From NCBI GenBank assembly GCA_035758845.1, contig DASTVZ010000224.1, positions 1-64,000 on the forward strand: DNA of 64,000 nt, in the 5' to 3' direction. The translations under genes were made by a program, and so were the position numbers. Source of the DNA: JALZOC01 sp035758845 (GTDB taxonomy: Bacteria; Acidobacteriota; Vicinamibacteria; Vicinamibacterales; 2-12-FULL-66-21). Shown here one piece after another: positions 34,336-44,050 of the stretch (position 1 is its first letter; the number at the start of each line of letters is the position of its first letter). The notes below the pieces were generated by a model. It was given only the letters and a program-made list of their open reading frames with translations. It did no database searches and was not told where the DNA came from.

Positions 34336-36126
34336 TCAGATTCGCTGAAAGTTCTTCTCAATCTCCCGTCGCGTGATCCGCAATACGACAGGACGTCCGT
34401 GCGGACAGACGCTTGAATACGCCGTGCGACGCAGCTCCTCAAGGATGTAACGCATCTTCTCCATCGTCAGCGGATAATTCGCCTTGACGGCAGCATGACA
34501 CGCCATGGTTGCTGCGATCCGGCGCAGCGCTTCCTCGACGCGAGATCCGCGGTCGAGCCCCTCGAGATCGCTGGCCAACGCGCGGATGGCGGCCTCGCAT
34601 TCACCCGGATCGAGCGCGGCGGGAAGCGCGGAGAGACGAACGCTGTCGCCGCCGAACTCCTCGATCTCGACGCCGAACTTCTCGAGCGTCGCCGCATGTG
34701 GAAGGAGCGCCTGCCGCTCAGCGGGTGAGAGCTCGATGAGAACAGGCGTCAACAGGCGCTGGCTTTCGAGCTGGCCGGACGTCAACCTCTCCATCACCTG
34801 TTCGAACAGCACGCGTTCGTGCGCCACATGTTGATCGACAATTGCAATCCCTTCATCGTCAATCGCGATGATGAACGTGTCGCGAAACTGGCCCAGGGGG
34901 ATCATTGGGCGGAGGTCACCCGGTTCTACTGGGTTCTGCGTGGTCCTACCGGGTTCAGCAGGGTTCGACAGGGCGCTGCCGACAGCGTTCTCAGTTGCTG
35001 GCTCCATAAGATTGCGCCATGGCCCGAGCGGTTCGGGCGCCCACCGGTTTCCAACCGTCGCGCCGGCAAGGACACCAGGAATCGCCATCGGACGCGGCTC
35101 CAGCTGGCGCGGCGAGAACGGCGTGAATTGCAACTCAGGGGCGCGGCCTTGCCCGAGCGCTTCCGCGAGCGCGCGGCGAAGCACTTCGTGCACGAGTGAC
35201 TGCTCGAGAAACCGCACTTCCGCCTTGGTCGGGTGAACGTTGACGTCGACGCGATCGGCGGGCATGCGGATGAAGAGATGCACTTCGGGACTGCGTTCTT
35301 TGATCGTCGCCACGCTATACGCTTCCGAAATCGCGTGCGCGATCGTGCGGTCCTTGACGATGCGGCGGTTGACGAATACGTTTTGCGCGCCGCGCACCGG
35401 CCCCTGATCGCCGAGCGCCGCGACGTACCCGTGAATCTGCAGCCCGGCGGCCTCTTTGCGGACTTCGATCAAGTCGAGGCGCTCGCCAAACAGCTGATAG
35501 AAGCGGTCGCCCAGACCGTTGGCTGGCGGGCACTCGAGCAGCTTTCGTCCGCCGCTGGTGAGCGAGAAGCCAACCTCGGGATACCCGAGGGCCATCTGCG
35601 TCACGAGGCGGGAGATCTGCGCGGATTCGGCGCTATCCGACTTCAGGAACTTGCGCCGCGCCGGCAGGTTGTAGAACAGATCCGCGACCTCGATCGAGGT
35701 GCCTTCGGGGACGCCGACTTCGCGCTGCGAGGCAACCGTGCCGCCATTGACGCGTATCTCGGTGCCTGACGCGCTGCCGCGCGCGCGTGTGCGCAACTGG
35801 AAATGCGACACCGACGCGATACTCGGCAGGGCTTCGCCTCTGAATCCCAACGTGAGAATGGCGCCGAGATCTTCCGGCGTCGCAATTTTGCTCGTCGCGT
35901 GACGCTCGATCGCGAGCCGCGCGTCCTCCGGATCCATCCCCTCTCCATCGTCCTCGACGCGAAGCAGCTTCTTGCCGCCGAGCTCGATGGTGATCACGAT
36001 GCGCGTCGCCTGCGCATCGAGCGAGTTCTCGATCAGTTCCTTGACCACCGAAGCCGGACGCTCGACGACTTCGCCGGCGGCGATTTGATTGGCGAGGCGG
36101 AGGGGAAGACGATGAATGCGAGGCAT
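34336..36126 (-). CDS. mutL: DNA mismatch repair protein MutL
   Basis: 596 residues. The N-terminal GHKL ATPase shows 'VVKELIENSLDA', 'VEDDGEGMDPEDA', 'ATSKI' and 'LGFRGEALPSI'. The C-terminal dimerisation domain carries the endonuclease set: DQHV-AH-E-RVLF-E (the DQHA(X)2E(X)4E motif with Ala to Val), ACHAAVKA and CPHGRP. This fits a latent nicking endonuclease typical of bacteria without MutH. The linker (~380-402) contains GGTTCT repeat copies, giving NPAEPG and NPVEPG. MutS is not in this window. It is last in the corA-mutL run. Confidence 0.97.
   Translation of the reverse strand: MPRIHRLPLRLANQIAAGEVVERPASVVKELIENSLDAQATRIVITIELGGKKLLRVEDDGEGMDPEDARLAIERHATSKIATPEDLGAILTLGFRGEALPSIASVSHFQLRTRARGSASGTEIRVNGGTVASQREVGVPEGTSIEVADLFYNLPARRKFLKSDSAESAQISRLVTQMALGYPEVGFSLTSGGRKLLECPPANGLGDRFYQLFGERLDLIEVRKEAAGLQIHGYVAALGDQGPVRGAQNVFVNRRIVKDRTIAHAISEAYSVATIKERSPEVHLFIRMPADRVDVNVHPTKAEVRFLEQSLVHEVLRRALAEALGQGRAPELQFTPFSPRQLEPRPMAIPGVLAGATVGNRWAPEPLGPWRNLMEPATENAVGSALSNPAEPGRTTQNPVEPGDLRPMIPLGQFRDTFIIAIDDEGIAIVDQHVAHERVLFEQVMERLTSGQLESQRLLTPVLIELSPAERQALLPHAATLEKFGVEIEEFGGDSVRLSALPAALDPGECEAAIRALASDLEGLDRGSRVEEALRRIAATMACHAAVKANYPLTMEKMRYILEELRRTAYSSVCPHGRPVVLRITRREIEKNFQRI
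34919..34974. repeat. GGTTCT repeat unit inside mutL linker
   Basis: Four copies of a G(G)GTTC(T/A) unit (CCGGTTCT, GGGTTCTGC, GGGTTCAGC, GGGTTCGAC) sit in frame within mutL's linker and match the repeat element at 14709-14787. They encode the repeated NPxEPG residues. Confidence 0.65.
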
Positions 36127-36330
36127 CTCGATTGCCGATTGTTGATTGGTGAATGCCGATTTGTCGATTGCTGATTGTCAATTGGTCATTGACGATCGCT
36201 GACTGGCGATTGGTGATTGGCGATTGGTGATTGCCGACGGGTGTTCGAGTATGACCAGGAGGTAAACACAATCGTCACTCCACAATCGTCAATCCAAACT
36301 CCGCAATCTACAATCCGCAATCCGCAATCG
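36127..36330. repeat. Large GATTGCTGATT / AATCCGCAATC repeat cluster between corA and mutL
   Basis: The left part (36127-36240) has many tandem copies of (G)ATTG(C/G)(T/C)GATTG. The right part (36270-36330) has the complementary orientation (AATCCGCAATC, AATCGTCAATC). With a central spacer this makes a large imperfect hairpin. It occupies the whole intergenic interval. Confidence 0.8.
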
Positions 36331-37296
36331 TCATATCCAGCCTTTCTTCCGAAAGAACCCGAGCATCGCCGCCGACAGGGCGAGCATGATGCCGCAGACC
36401 CACCAGAACTGCGCGTGTTCGCCGCCGGGCAAATGCGGCAACGGCACGTTCATGCCGTACATGCCGGTCAGGACGGTCAGCGGCATGAACAGCGTTGCGA
36501 TGATCGTGAGCACCTTCATCACCTGATTGAGCTGGTTCGATACCGCAGACAGGTGGGCGTCGAGGATACTCGTGATGCGATCCTGAAAAAACATCGCCTC
36601 GTCCGACAGCCTCACCAGGTGGTCATGCACATCGCGAAAACCGTACGCGAGCTGTTCGGTGATCAACGGGAATTCGCGGCGCGCCAGCCGGCCGACGACG
36701 TCGCGTTGCGGCAGCACGGTTTGGCGCAACGACGAAATGTCTTTCTTGAAATTCAGAATCCGGCGTGCCAGCTGCGTGTTCGGGTGCTCGAACACTTCCT
36801 TTTCGAGTTTGTCGAGCTTCTCAGACAACTTGTCGACTTCGGGCCGGTAGTTGTCCACCATCGTGTCGACGATCCGGTAGAGCAACATGCCGGGCCCTTC
36901 GCCAAGCATGCGGGAGTCACGGCTGCACACCACGCCCACTTTGCCGATTGACCGTGAGACACCGGGATGCACGGTCACCAGGAATTGTGAACCGAGAAAA
37001 AAATCGACGTCCTTGGTGGTGAAGCGATGTTCGGACGCATGAAAATCGATTCCGTGCAGAATTACGTACAGGTAGTCGCCGTAGGACTCGATTTTCGGGT
37101 GATGCAGCTCGCTGAGAGCGTCTTCAATCGCAAGCTGATGAAAATGAAAGGTGTCGCTGAGGACTTTTGTTTCGTCAGGAGTCGGTCGATCGAGATCGAC
37201 CCAGACACATATGCCGCTGCCAGGCTTGATCCAGGCGGGGTCCACGCGATCGACGAGCTGAGTGGACCCGCCCTCGTGCTTGTAGATCCTGATCAA
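36331..37296 (-). CDS. corA: CorA-type magnesium/cobalt transporter
   Basis: 321 residues from a TTG at 37296 that overlaps the ppdK stop (TTGA), implying coupling. The long N-terminal cytoplasmic domain is followed by two C-terminal transmembrane helices with the selectivity motif YGMN ('LTGMYGMNVPLPHLPGG'). The first helix is 'VLTIIATLFMPLTVLTGM' and the last is 'WWVCGIMLALSAAMLGFF' ending in FRKKGWI. CorA forms a pentameric Mg2+ channel. Earlier in-frame starts lie inside ppdK and have no family support. Confidence 0.92.
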   Translation of the reverse strand: MIRIYKHEGGSTQLVDRVDPAWIKPGSGICVWVDLDRPTPDETKVLSDTFHFHQLAIEDALSELHHPKIESYGDYLYVILHGIDFHASEHRFTTKDVDFFLGSQFLVTVHPGVSRSIGKVGVVCSRDSRMLGEGPGMLLYRIVDTMVDNYRPEVDKLSEKLDKLEKEVFEHPNTQLARRILNFKKDISSLRQTVLPQRDVVGRLARREFPLITEQLAYGFRDVHDHLVRLSDEAMFFQDRITSILDAHLSAVSNQLNQVMKVLTIIATLFMPLTVLTGMYGMNVPLPHLPGGEHAQFWWVCGIMLALSAAMLGFFRKKGWI

Positions 37297-40124
37297 TCCC
37301 CGACCTTGGAGGTGAGCGCCGCCTGTGCCGCCGCGAGCCGGGCAACCGGCACGCGGTACGGCGAACAGCTCACGTAATCGAGACCAACCTTCTCGAAGAA
37401 CTGAATCGACGACGGGTCGCCGCCGTGCTCGCCGCAAATCCCGAGCTTCAGGTTTGCGCGCGCGCCACGCCCCTTCTTCACCGCGATGTCGACGAGCTGT
37501 CCGACCCCGGTCGCATCGATCGTCGCGAACGGGTTCTTCTTGACGATCTCGAGCTCCTGATACTGCGGCAGGAACGAGCCCGAGTCGTCGCGCGACATGC
37601 CGAGCCCAGTCTGCGTCAGGTCGTTGGTGCCGAAGCTGAAAAACTCGGCCGACTGCGCGATCTCGTCCGCGGTGAGCGCGCCACGCGGGATCTCAATCAT
37701 CGTGCCCACCATGTAGGAGAGCTTCCTCTTCTGCTCCGCCTCGACCTCGCGTGCCGCCTGGTGGACGACTTCGATTTGGAGATCGAGTTCCTTCTTGAAC
37801 CCGACGAGCGGGATCATGATCTCCGGGCGCGCTTTGATCCCTTTTTTCTCGACGATCGCCGCAGCCTCGAAGACGGCGCGCGCCTGCATCGCCGAAATCT
37901 CGGGGTAGCCGATACCAAGACGGCAGCCGCGGAATCCGAGCATCGGGTTGAACTCGTGCAACTGCTCGACGCGCTGGTGAATGCGCGCGGCCGGCACCCC
38001 GATTTTTCTGGCCAGCTCCTCCTGCTGTTCCTTCGTGTGCGGCAGGAACTCGTGGAGCGGTGGGTCGAGGAAACGAATGGTCGCCGGGTATCCGTTCAGC
38101 GCCTTGAAGATGCCGACGAAGTCCTCGCGCTGGTAGGGCAGAAGCTTGGCCAGCGCAGCCTTTCGCTCCTCGACCGTTTCCGCCAGGATCATCTCGCGCA
38201 TCGCGTCGATGCGGTCCCCTTCGAAGAACATGTGCTCGGTGCGGGTCAGGCCGATACCAACCGCGCCGAACGCAACGGCGTTGGCCGTCTGTTCCGGCGT
38301 GTCGGCGTTGGTGCGGACGACCATGCGTGTCGCATCCGAGCACCACTTCATCAGCTGCTGGAAGTTCTTGAACTTCTCCGTCTTCCTGGCCGCCTCGTCG
38401 CCGTCGATCAGCCCGGCGACGATTTCCGACGGCGCCGTTTTCACCTGGCCGGCGTAGACCTTGCCGACCGTACCGTCGATCGACATCCAGTCCCCTTCCT
38501 TGAACGTCTTCCTCTCGACTGTGACGGTGCGCGCCTGATAGTCGACCTCGAGCGCGGATGCGCCACACACACAAACCTTGCCCATCTGCCTCGCGACGAG
38601 CGCGGCGTGCGACGACACGCCGCCCCGCGCGGTGAGGATGCCTTCAGCCGCGATCATCCCGCGCAGATCTTCAGGGGACGTCTCAACCCGTACGAGCAGC
38701 ACCTTTTCATTCTTGTCGGCGGCGGCAACGGCGCGCTCGGCGTTGAGATAGATCTTGCCGGATGCCGCGCCAGGCCCCGCGGGCAATCCCGTCGCGATCG
38801 CCTTGGCTTTCGCCACTTCGCCAACATCGAAGACTGGAGCGAGCAGTTGCTCGAGCTGGTCGGCCGGGTTGCGCAGGATCGCGGTCTTCCAGTCGATCAA
38901 TTTTTCCTTATACATGTCGATCGAGAATTTCAGCGCCGCCATCGCGGTTCGTTTGCCGTTGCGCGTCTGCAGCATGTAGACGACGCCGTCCTCGATGGTG
39001 AATTCGAAGTCCTGCACGTCCTTGAAATGCTTCTCGAGCGTCTGACGAATGCGCTCGAGCTCGGCATACGCCTTGGGCAGTTCCTTCTTCAGTTGCGCCA
39101 CCGGCTCCGGTGTCCGCACGCCCGCGACGACATCCTCTCCCTGCGCGTTGATGAGGAACTCGCCGTAGAACTCCTTCTCGCCGTTGGCCGGGTTGCGGGT
39201 GAACGCAACGCCCGATCCCGATTGATCGCCGGTGTTGCCGTAGACCATGGCCTGGACGTTGACGGCGGTGCCCCACTCAGTCGGGATGTTGTACTTGCGG
39301 CGATAGACGATCGCTCGATCGTTCATCCATGACCCGAATACCGCACCGACCGCACCCATCAGTTGATCCCAGGGTGAATCGGGGAACTGTTTGCCGACGC
39401 GCTCCTTCACCAGCCCCTTGAAACGGACAACGAGCTCCTTCAGGTCGTCGACCGTGAGCTTCGTGTCTTCGATGTGCTGGTGGTGACGCTCGCTCTTGAG
39501 CGCTTCGATCACCGTCTCGAACGGTTCGTGGTCCTCGTCGGCGCGCTTCTGCACGCCGAGGACGACGTCGCCGTACATCTGGACGAAGCGACGATAGCAG
39601 TCCCAGGCGAACCGCGGGTTGTTGGTCTTCCTCGATAGCGCCTCGACGGTCTGATCGTTGAGACCGAGATTGAGGATCGTGTCCATCATCCCAGGCATCG
39701 AGTCGCGCGCGCCCGAGCGCACCGACACGAGCAAAGGATTTTTCAAATCACCGAACGTCTTGCCTGTCTGCTGCTCGATCGAGGCAATGCCCGTTTCCAT
39801 TTGCTTGCGCAACGCCGGCGGGTAGCTTCGTTTGTTCGCGTAATAGTAGGTGCAGACTTCGGTAGTAATCGTGAACCCTGGCGGCACCGGTAGACCGATG
39901 CGGCACATCTCGGCCAGATTCGCCCCCTTGCCCCCGAGCAGCGGCTTCATCGAGCCGTTTCCGTCGGTCTTGCGGCCGAACAAGTACACGTACTTCGCGC
40001 TCGTGGCACCCTTGGCACCCGTACCAGCCTTCGCCGTTCGTGACTTGGTCGCGGTGCGCAGTGCCACTGCGCTCTTCGCGCCCTTGGTGTTCGCCGTCTT
40101 CGTCCGTCCAAGCGTCTTCGCCAT
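37293..40124 (-). CDS. ppdK: Pyruvate, phosphate dikinase
   Basis: 943 residues. The N-terminal ATP-grasp half has 'LLGGKGANLAEMCRIGLPVPPGFTI' and 'LVSVRSGARDSMPGMMDTILNLGL'. The phosphohistidine domain has 'TARGGVSSHAALVARQMGK' with the catalytic His near 505. The TIM-barrel domain has 'PMLGFRGCRLGI' and 'GICGEHGGDPSS' near 897. It interconverts pyruvate and PEP with ATP and phosphate. An extra N-terminal ~43 residues are Lys/Ala/Thr-rich and basic, absent from most homologues. An internal GTG at residue ~20 is an alternative start. It lies 8 bp after glyS and overlaps corA. Confidence 0.96.
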   Translation of the reverse strand: MAKTLGRTKTANTKGAKSAVALRTATKSRTAKAGTGAKGATSAKYVYLFGRKTDGNGSMKPLLGGKGANLAEMCRIGLPVPPGFTITTEVCTYYYANKRSYPPALRKQMETGIASIEQQTGKTFGDLKNPLLVSVRSGARDSMPGMMDTILNLGLNDQTVEALSRKTNNPRFAWDCYRRFVQMYGDVVLGVQKRADEDHEPFETVIEALKSERHHQHIEDTKLTVDDLKELVVRFKGLVKERVGKQFPDSPWDQLMGAVGAVFGSWMNDRAIVYRRKYNIPTEWGTAVNVQAMVYGNTGDQSGSGVAFTRNPANGEKEFYGEFLINAQGEDVVAGVRTPEPVAQLKKELPKAYAELERIRQTLEKHFKDVQDFEFTIEDGVVYMLQTRNGKRTAMAALKFSIDMYKEKLIDWKTAILRNPADQLEQLLAPVFDVGEVAKAKAIATGLPAGPGAASGKIYLNAERAVAAADKNEKVLLVRVETSPEDLRGMIAAEGILTARGGVSSHAALVARQMGKVCVCGASALEVDYQARTVTVERKTFKEGDWMSIDGTVGKVYAGQVKTAPSEIVAGLIDGDEAARKTEKFKNFQQLMKWCSDATRMVVRTNADTPEQTANAVAFGAVGIGLTRTEHMFFEGDRIDAMREMILAETVEERKAALAKLLPYQREDFVGIFKALNGYPATIRFLDPPLHEFLPHTKEQQEELARKIGVPAARIHQRVEQLHEFNPMLGFRGCRLGIGYPEISAMQARAVFEAAAIVEKKGIKARPEIMIPLVGFKKELDLQIEVVHQAAREVEAEQKRKLSYMVGTMIEIPRGALTADEIAQSAEFFSFGTNDLTQTGLGMSRDDSGSFLPQYQELEIVKKNPFATIDATGVGQLVDIAVKKGRGARANLKLGICGEHGGDPSSIQFFEKVGLDYVSCSPYRVPVARLAAAQAALTSKVGD

Positions 40125-40132
40125 TCCAGTGC

Positions 40133-42334
40133 CTACTCCGTTTGCGGAATGATTTCCGAGATGTCCGCGAGATCGAGAATGAGGTCGCGCAGATCCGCCA
40201 TGAGCGTCAGGCGCGCGTCTCTCGTCCGCACGTCGTCTGCCATCACGAACACCTCGGTAAAGAACCTGTCGACGGCCGCGCGAAGGCCGGCGATTTCAAT
40301 GAATGCGGCGCGATAGTCGCTGCGCGCGGCGGCAGTTTCGATTCGCGGGCGACGCGCGTCCAGCTCCTCGAGCAGGGCACGTTCTGCCGCCTCGGTAATG
40401 GCCCTGCGATCGAGCGCACCGGACGATCGACGTTCGCGAGCGATATTCTTGACCCGCTTGAACAACACGGCCAGCGCCTGAAAATCCTCCGAGCCGCGCA
40501 TGCCCTGGATCGCTTCGGCGATCCGCCTGGCGCGGAGCGGACTGACATCTCCAGCCGATGTTGCGGCACGCACGACCTCAATCCCGAACCCACGTTGTTC
40601 CAACGCAAACCGTACTCGCTCGGCCGCGAACGCGAGGGCGGCCTCGGACAGTTCCGGCGTCCATGGACCGGTCGTGCCGATCGTTCCTTCCGCGGCGCGC
40701 GCGAGAATCGGTCCAAGCCAGACTTCCCTGTCGATCCCGGTTAGCTGCGGAAGATCCATCAGGATCCTGACGGCCCCCTGCATCTGCCGCCGCAAGCCAA
40801 ATGGATCGCGAGACCCGGTGGCACGTTCGCCCGCCTTCGCCAGCGAGACGAACGTGTCGATCTTGTCGGCAAGCGAAACAGCCGCCCACGTCGTCGCGGC
40901 CGACCCCAACTGCTCGCGTGACGGCGGCGCATCCGCTTCGACTCCCACGGGAAGGTACTGGTAATAGATAGCCTTCCACACCTGCTCGGGCTGCCCCTGC
41001 TGGCGCGCGTAGATCCCACCGATCGTACCCTGAAGTTCGGTGAACTCGAAAACCAACTCCGTCGTGAGGTCGGTTTTGGCGAGCCTCGCCGCCTCGGCGG
41101 CATGCTGGGCGTCTTGCGGGTTGCCCAGGACATCACGCGCGATCCATTGCGCAAGCGACGAAATTCGCTCGGCCTTGTCTCGATAGCTGCCGAGCTTCTT
41201 GTGAAACAGCAGCGTGTGCAGGCGATCCAGTCGCGACGCGAGCGGCGTCTTTTGATCGGATTCCCAGAAGAATTTCGCGTCCCTGAGCCGCCCGGTGACG
41301 ACGCGCTCGGCATTTTTGGCGATCAGACGCTCATCAGATGGCTGCGTATTGACGACTGCAAGGAACGCTTCCTTCAACTCTCCAGTCGCCGTGACGACCG
41401 GGAAGAAGTGCTGATGGTGCACGAGCGTCGTCGTCAATACCTCGTGCGGAAGGGAAAGAAAGCCGCGGTCGTAAAAGCCGGCAACGACGCCCGGATATTC
41501 GACCAGGTCTGCCACCTCGTCGATGAGCGTGCTGTGCTCCTTCAGATGGACCCGTCCACTCAGCCGCCGCGCGTGTGATTCGAGTTCGCGCGCAATGCGA
41601 TCGCGGCGATCCTCATGCCTGAGCACGACGAAATGCTCGGACAGCCGCGCCTGGTACTCCTCGAAGCTTCGAACCTTGATCGATCGGCCGGCGCGGCCAC
41701 TCGTGGCAAGAAACCTGTGGCCGTAGGTGAGCGCACCCGATTCAATGTCCAACACCTGCGGTCCGGCCGCATTCGCGGCACGGCTGATCGTGAAAGGGAC
41801 CACGCGTCCGCCGTAAAGGAACAGCAGCCATCGAATCGGTCTTCCAAACAGCAGCTCACCGCGTCCATCGTCCAGCTTCGCGTCCCAGTGCATCTGCTTC
41901 GGGAACGCGAGATCGCGCAGCACCGCGCCGAAAATCTCCGGCAGCGCGTCGACGGCGCTCTTCCCGCGCTGACGCTTGTGATACGCGAGGTATTCGCCTT
42001 TCGGCGTCGACAGCCGCGAGAGTTCCTCGAACGCGACACCTTGTTTGCGGGCAAAGCCGAGCGCGGCGGGCGTGGGTTTGCCGTCGGCATCGACCGCGGC
42101 CGAGACCGGTGGGCCGCTCAATGTTTCTTCGAGATCCTCCTGGCGCTCCGCGATCTTCGCGATGCGTGCCGTCAGCCGTCGAGGCGTGCAATAGCTTTCG
42201 ACCGCTGCCATCGGAGCAATACGGAATTCGGTGAGCCGATCCTTCAACCGATCCGCGAGCTGCCGCGTCAACCCGGGCATCCACGCTGCCGGCAGTTCCT
42301 CGACGCCAATTTCGATCAGCAGTTCTCGATCCAT
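40133..42334 (-). CDS. glyS: Glycyl-tRNA synthetase beta subunit
   Basis: 733 residues, near the family length of ~690-720. The N-terminal 'LLIEIGVEELPAAWM' and 'LTEFRIAPMAAVESYCTPRRLT' are diagnostic of GlyS. The middle HD-like region and the C-terminal anticodon-binding DALR-type helices ('FFTEVFVMADD.RTRDARLTLMADLRDLI') follow. It pairs with GlyQ as an alpha2beta2 enzyme charging tRNA-Gly. The gap to glyQ is filled by a repeat. ppdK follows after 8 bp. Confidence 0.96.
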   Translation of the reverse strand: MDRELLIEIGVEELPAAWMPGLTRQLADRLKDRLTEFRIAPMAAVESYCTPRRLTARIAKIAERQEDLEETLSGPPVSAAVDADGKPTPAALGFARKQGVAFEELSRLSTPKGEYLAYHKRQRGKSAVDALPEIFGAVLRDLAFPKQMHWDAKLDDGRGELLFGRPIRWLLFLYGGRVVPFTISRAANAAGPQVLDIESGALTYGHRFLATSGRAGRSIKVRSFEEYQARLSEHFVVLRHEDRRDRIARELESHARRLSGRVHLKEHSTLIDEVADLVEYPGVVAGFYDRGFLSLPHEVLTTTLVHHQHFFPVVTATGELKEAFLAVVNTQPSDERLIAKNAERVVTGRLRDAKFFWESDQKTPLASRLDRLHTLLFHKKLGSYRDKAERISSLAQWIARDVLGNPQDAQHAAEAARLAKTDLTTELVFEFTELQGTIGGIYARQQGQPEQVWKAIYYQYLPVGVEADAPPSREQLGSAATTWAAVSLADKIDTFVSLAKAGERATGSRDPFGLRRQMQGAVRILMDLPQLTGIDREVWLGPILARAAEGTIGTTGPWTPELSEAALAFAAERVRFALEQRGFGIEVVRAATSAGDVSPLRARRIAEAIQGMRGSEDFQALAVLFKRVKNIARERRSSGALDRRAITEAAERALLEELDARRPRIETAAARSDYRAAFIEIAGLRAAVDRFFTEVFVMADDVRTRDARLTLMADLRDLILDLADISEIIPQTE

Positions 42335-42414
42335 TCCAAATCAACAATCCACAATCACAATCGCCCAATCGACATTCAAAAAAATCAGCAATCAGCAATC
42401 CGCAATCAACAATT
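42335..42414. repeat. AATCAGCAATC/AATCAACAATC repeat between glyQ and glyS
   Basis: Tandem copies of (A)ATC(A)(G/A)CAATC fill this gap in one orientation (AATCACAATCG, AATCAGCAATC, AATCCGCAATC). It is the same family as the repeats at 4.3, 36.2 and 60.7 kb. Confidence 0.75.
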
Positions 42415-43284
<870 letters not shown>

Positions 43285-43289
43285 TCGAT

Positions 43290-44036
43290 TCACCGGGTGT
43301 GGCGCAGTTCGCGCAACACTCGGGCTGATTTCAATTCCTTCTCGAGGTGAAGGTGTAGAAGGCGCCGATGGACCGTCTCCAGCTCACGGGACGCGCGCGG
43401 CTCGAGCGGCAGCGTCTCGAGGCGATCTGGAGACGTGGCTCCAGCGGCCTTGAGGAACTTCAGCGCCTCGACGCTCACACGAGTGCCGCTCGTCGGGGCG
43501 CACGTGGGACAGACGAACACATCCTCTCTTGGCGGCATCACCGCCCCACCCACCAGCGGCGCTGCACATCCTGCGCACGAGACCAGGGACGGATAGACAC
43601 CCTGGAGTCGCAGCAGCCAGTACTCGAAATATCGCGCCAGCGGATCGGCCATCGCTCCTGTTGCGATGGCTTCGGTGATCGATGCGCCAAGGCGGAACAG
43701 CCGTTCATCGGCATGGGCTTCCGGGGCCCATTCATCGATCAATTCCGCAAAGTAGCCGACATATCCCAGCGCGTCAGTGCCAGGTCCCGATAACGGCGAT
43801 CGTGTGGGTTCCACGTAGTTGATCCGGACGAGATCCCGCTGTTCGCGTTCGTAATAGGCCACGCCGGCCCGCGTCATCGGCTCGAGCGCGCCCATGAAGC
43901 GCGAGCGCACCCGCCGCGCTCCCTTTGCCACGCCCCGCTTCTTGCCACGGTCGCGTGTCAGGAACACGACAATCCGATCGACTTCACCCAGCTTGTAAGT
44001 GCGCAGGATTAGCGCTTCGGACGTGTAGACGGGCAT
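43290..44036 (-). CDS. recO: DNA repair protein RecO
   Basis: 248 residues. The N-terminal OB fold starts 'YTSEALILRTYKLGEVDRIVVFLTRDRG'. A zinc ribbon of the form C-x2-C...C-x2-C (CAGCAAP ... FVCPTCAP, ~155-180) is present, as in D. radiodurans-type RecO. A helical C-terminus follows. RecO loads RecA with RecR on SSB-coated gaps. It is followed immediately by glyQ and lies 14 bp downstream of mgtE, so it is likely in the same operon. Confidence 0.94.
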   Translation of the reverse strand: MPVYTSEALILRTYKLGEVDRIVVFLTRDRGKKRGVAKGARRVRSRFMGALEPMTRAGVAYYEREQRDLVRINYVEPTRSPLSGPGTDALGYVGYFAELIDEWAPEAHADERLFRLGASITEAIATGAMADPLARYFEYWLLRLQGVYPSLVSCAGCAAPLVGGAVMPPREDVFVCPTCAPTSGTRVSVEALKFLKAAGATSPDRLETLPLEPRASRELETVHRRLLHLHLEKELKSARVLRELRHTR

Positions 44037-44050
44037 GCAAAATCAGTATT

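Noticed and set aside
36127..36330. Possible CRISPR array
   Set aside because: Units are only 7-11 bp, tandem without unique 30-40 bp spacers, and no cas genes lie nearby.
37425..39332. A long open frame (635 codons) on the plus strand opposite ppdK
   Set aside because: It is antisense to a fully conserved pyruvate phosphate dikinase; high GC with codon bias on the minus strand opens such frames. No family features or start signal.
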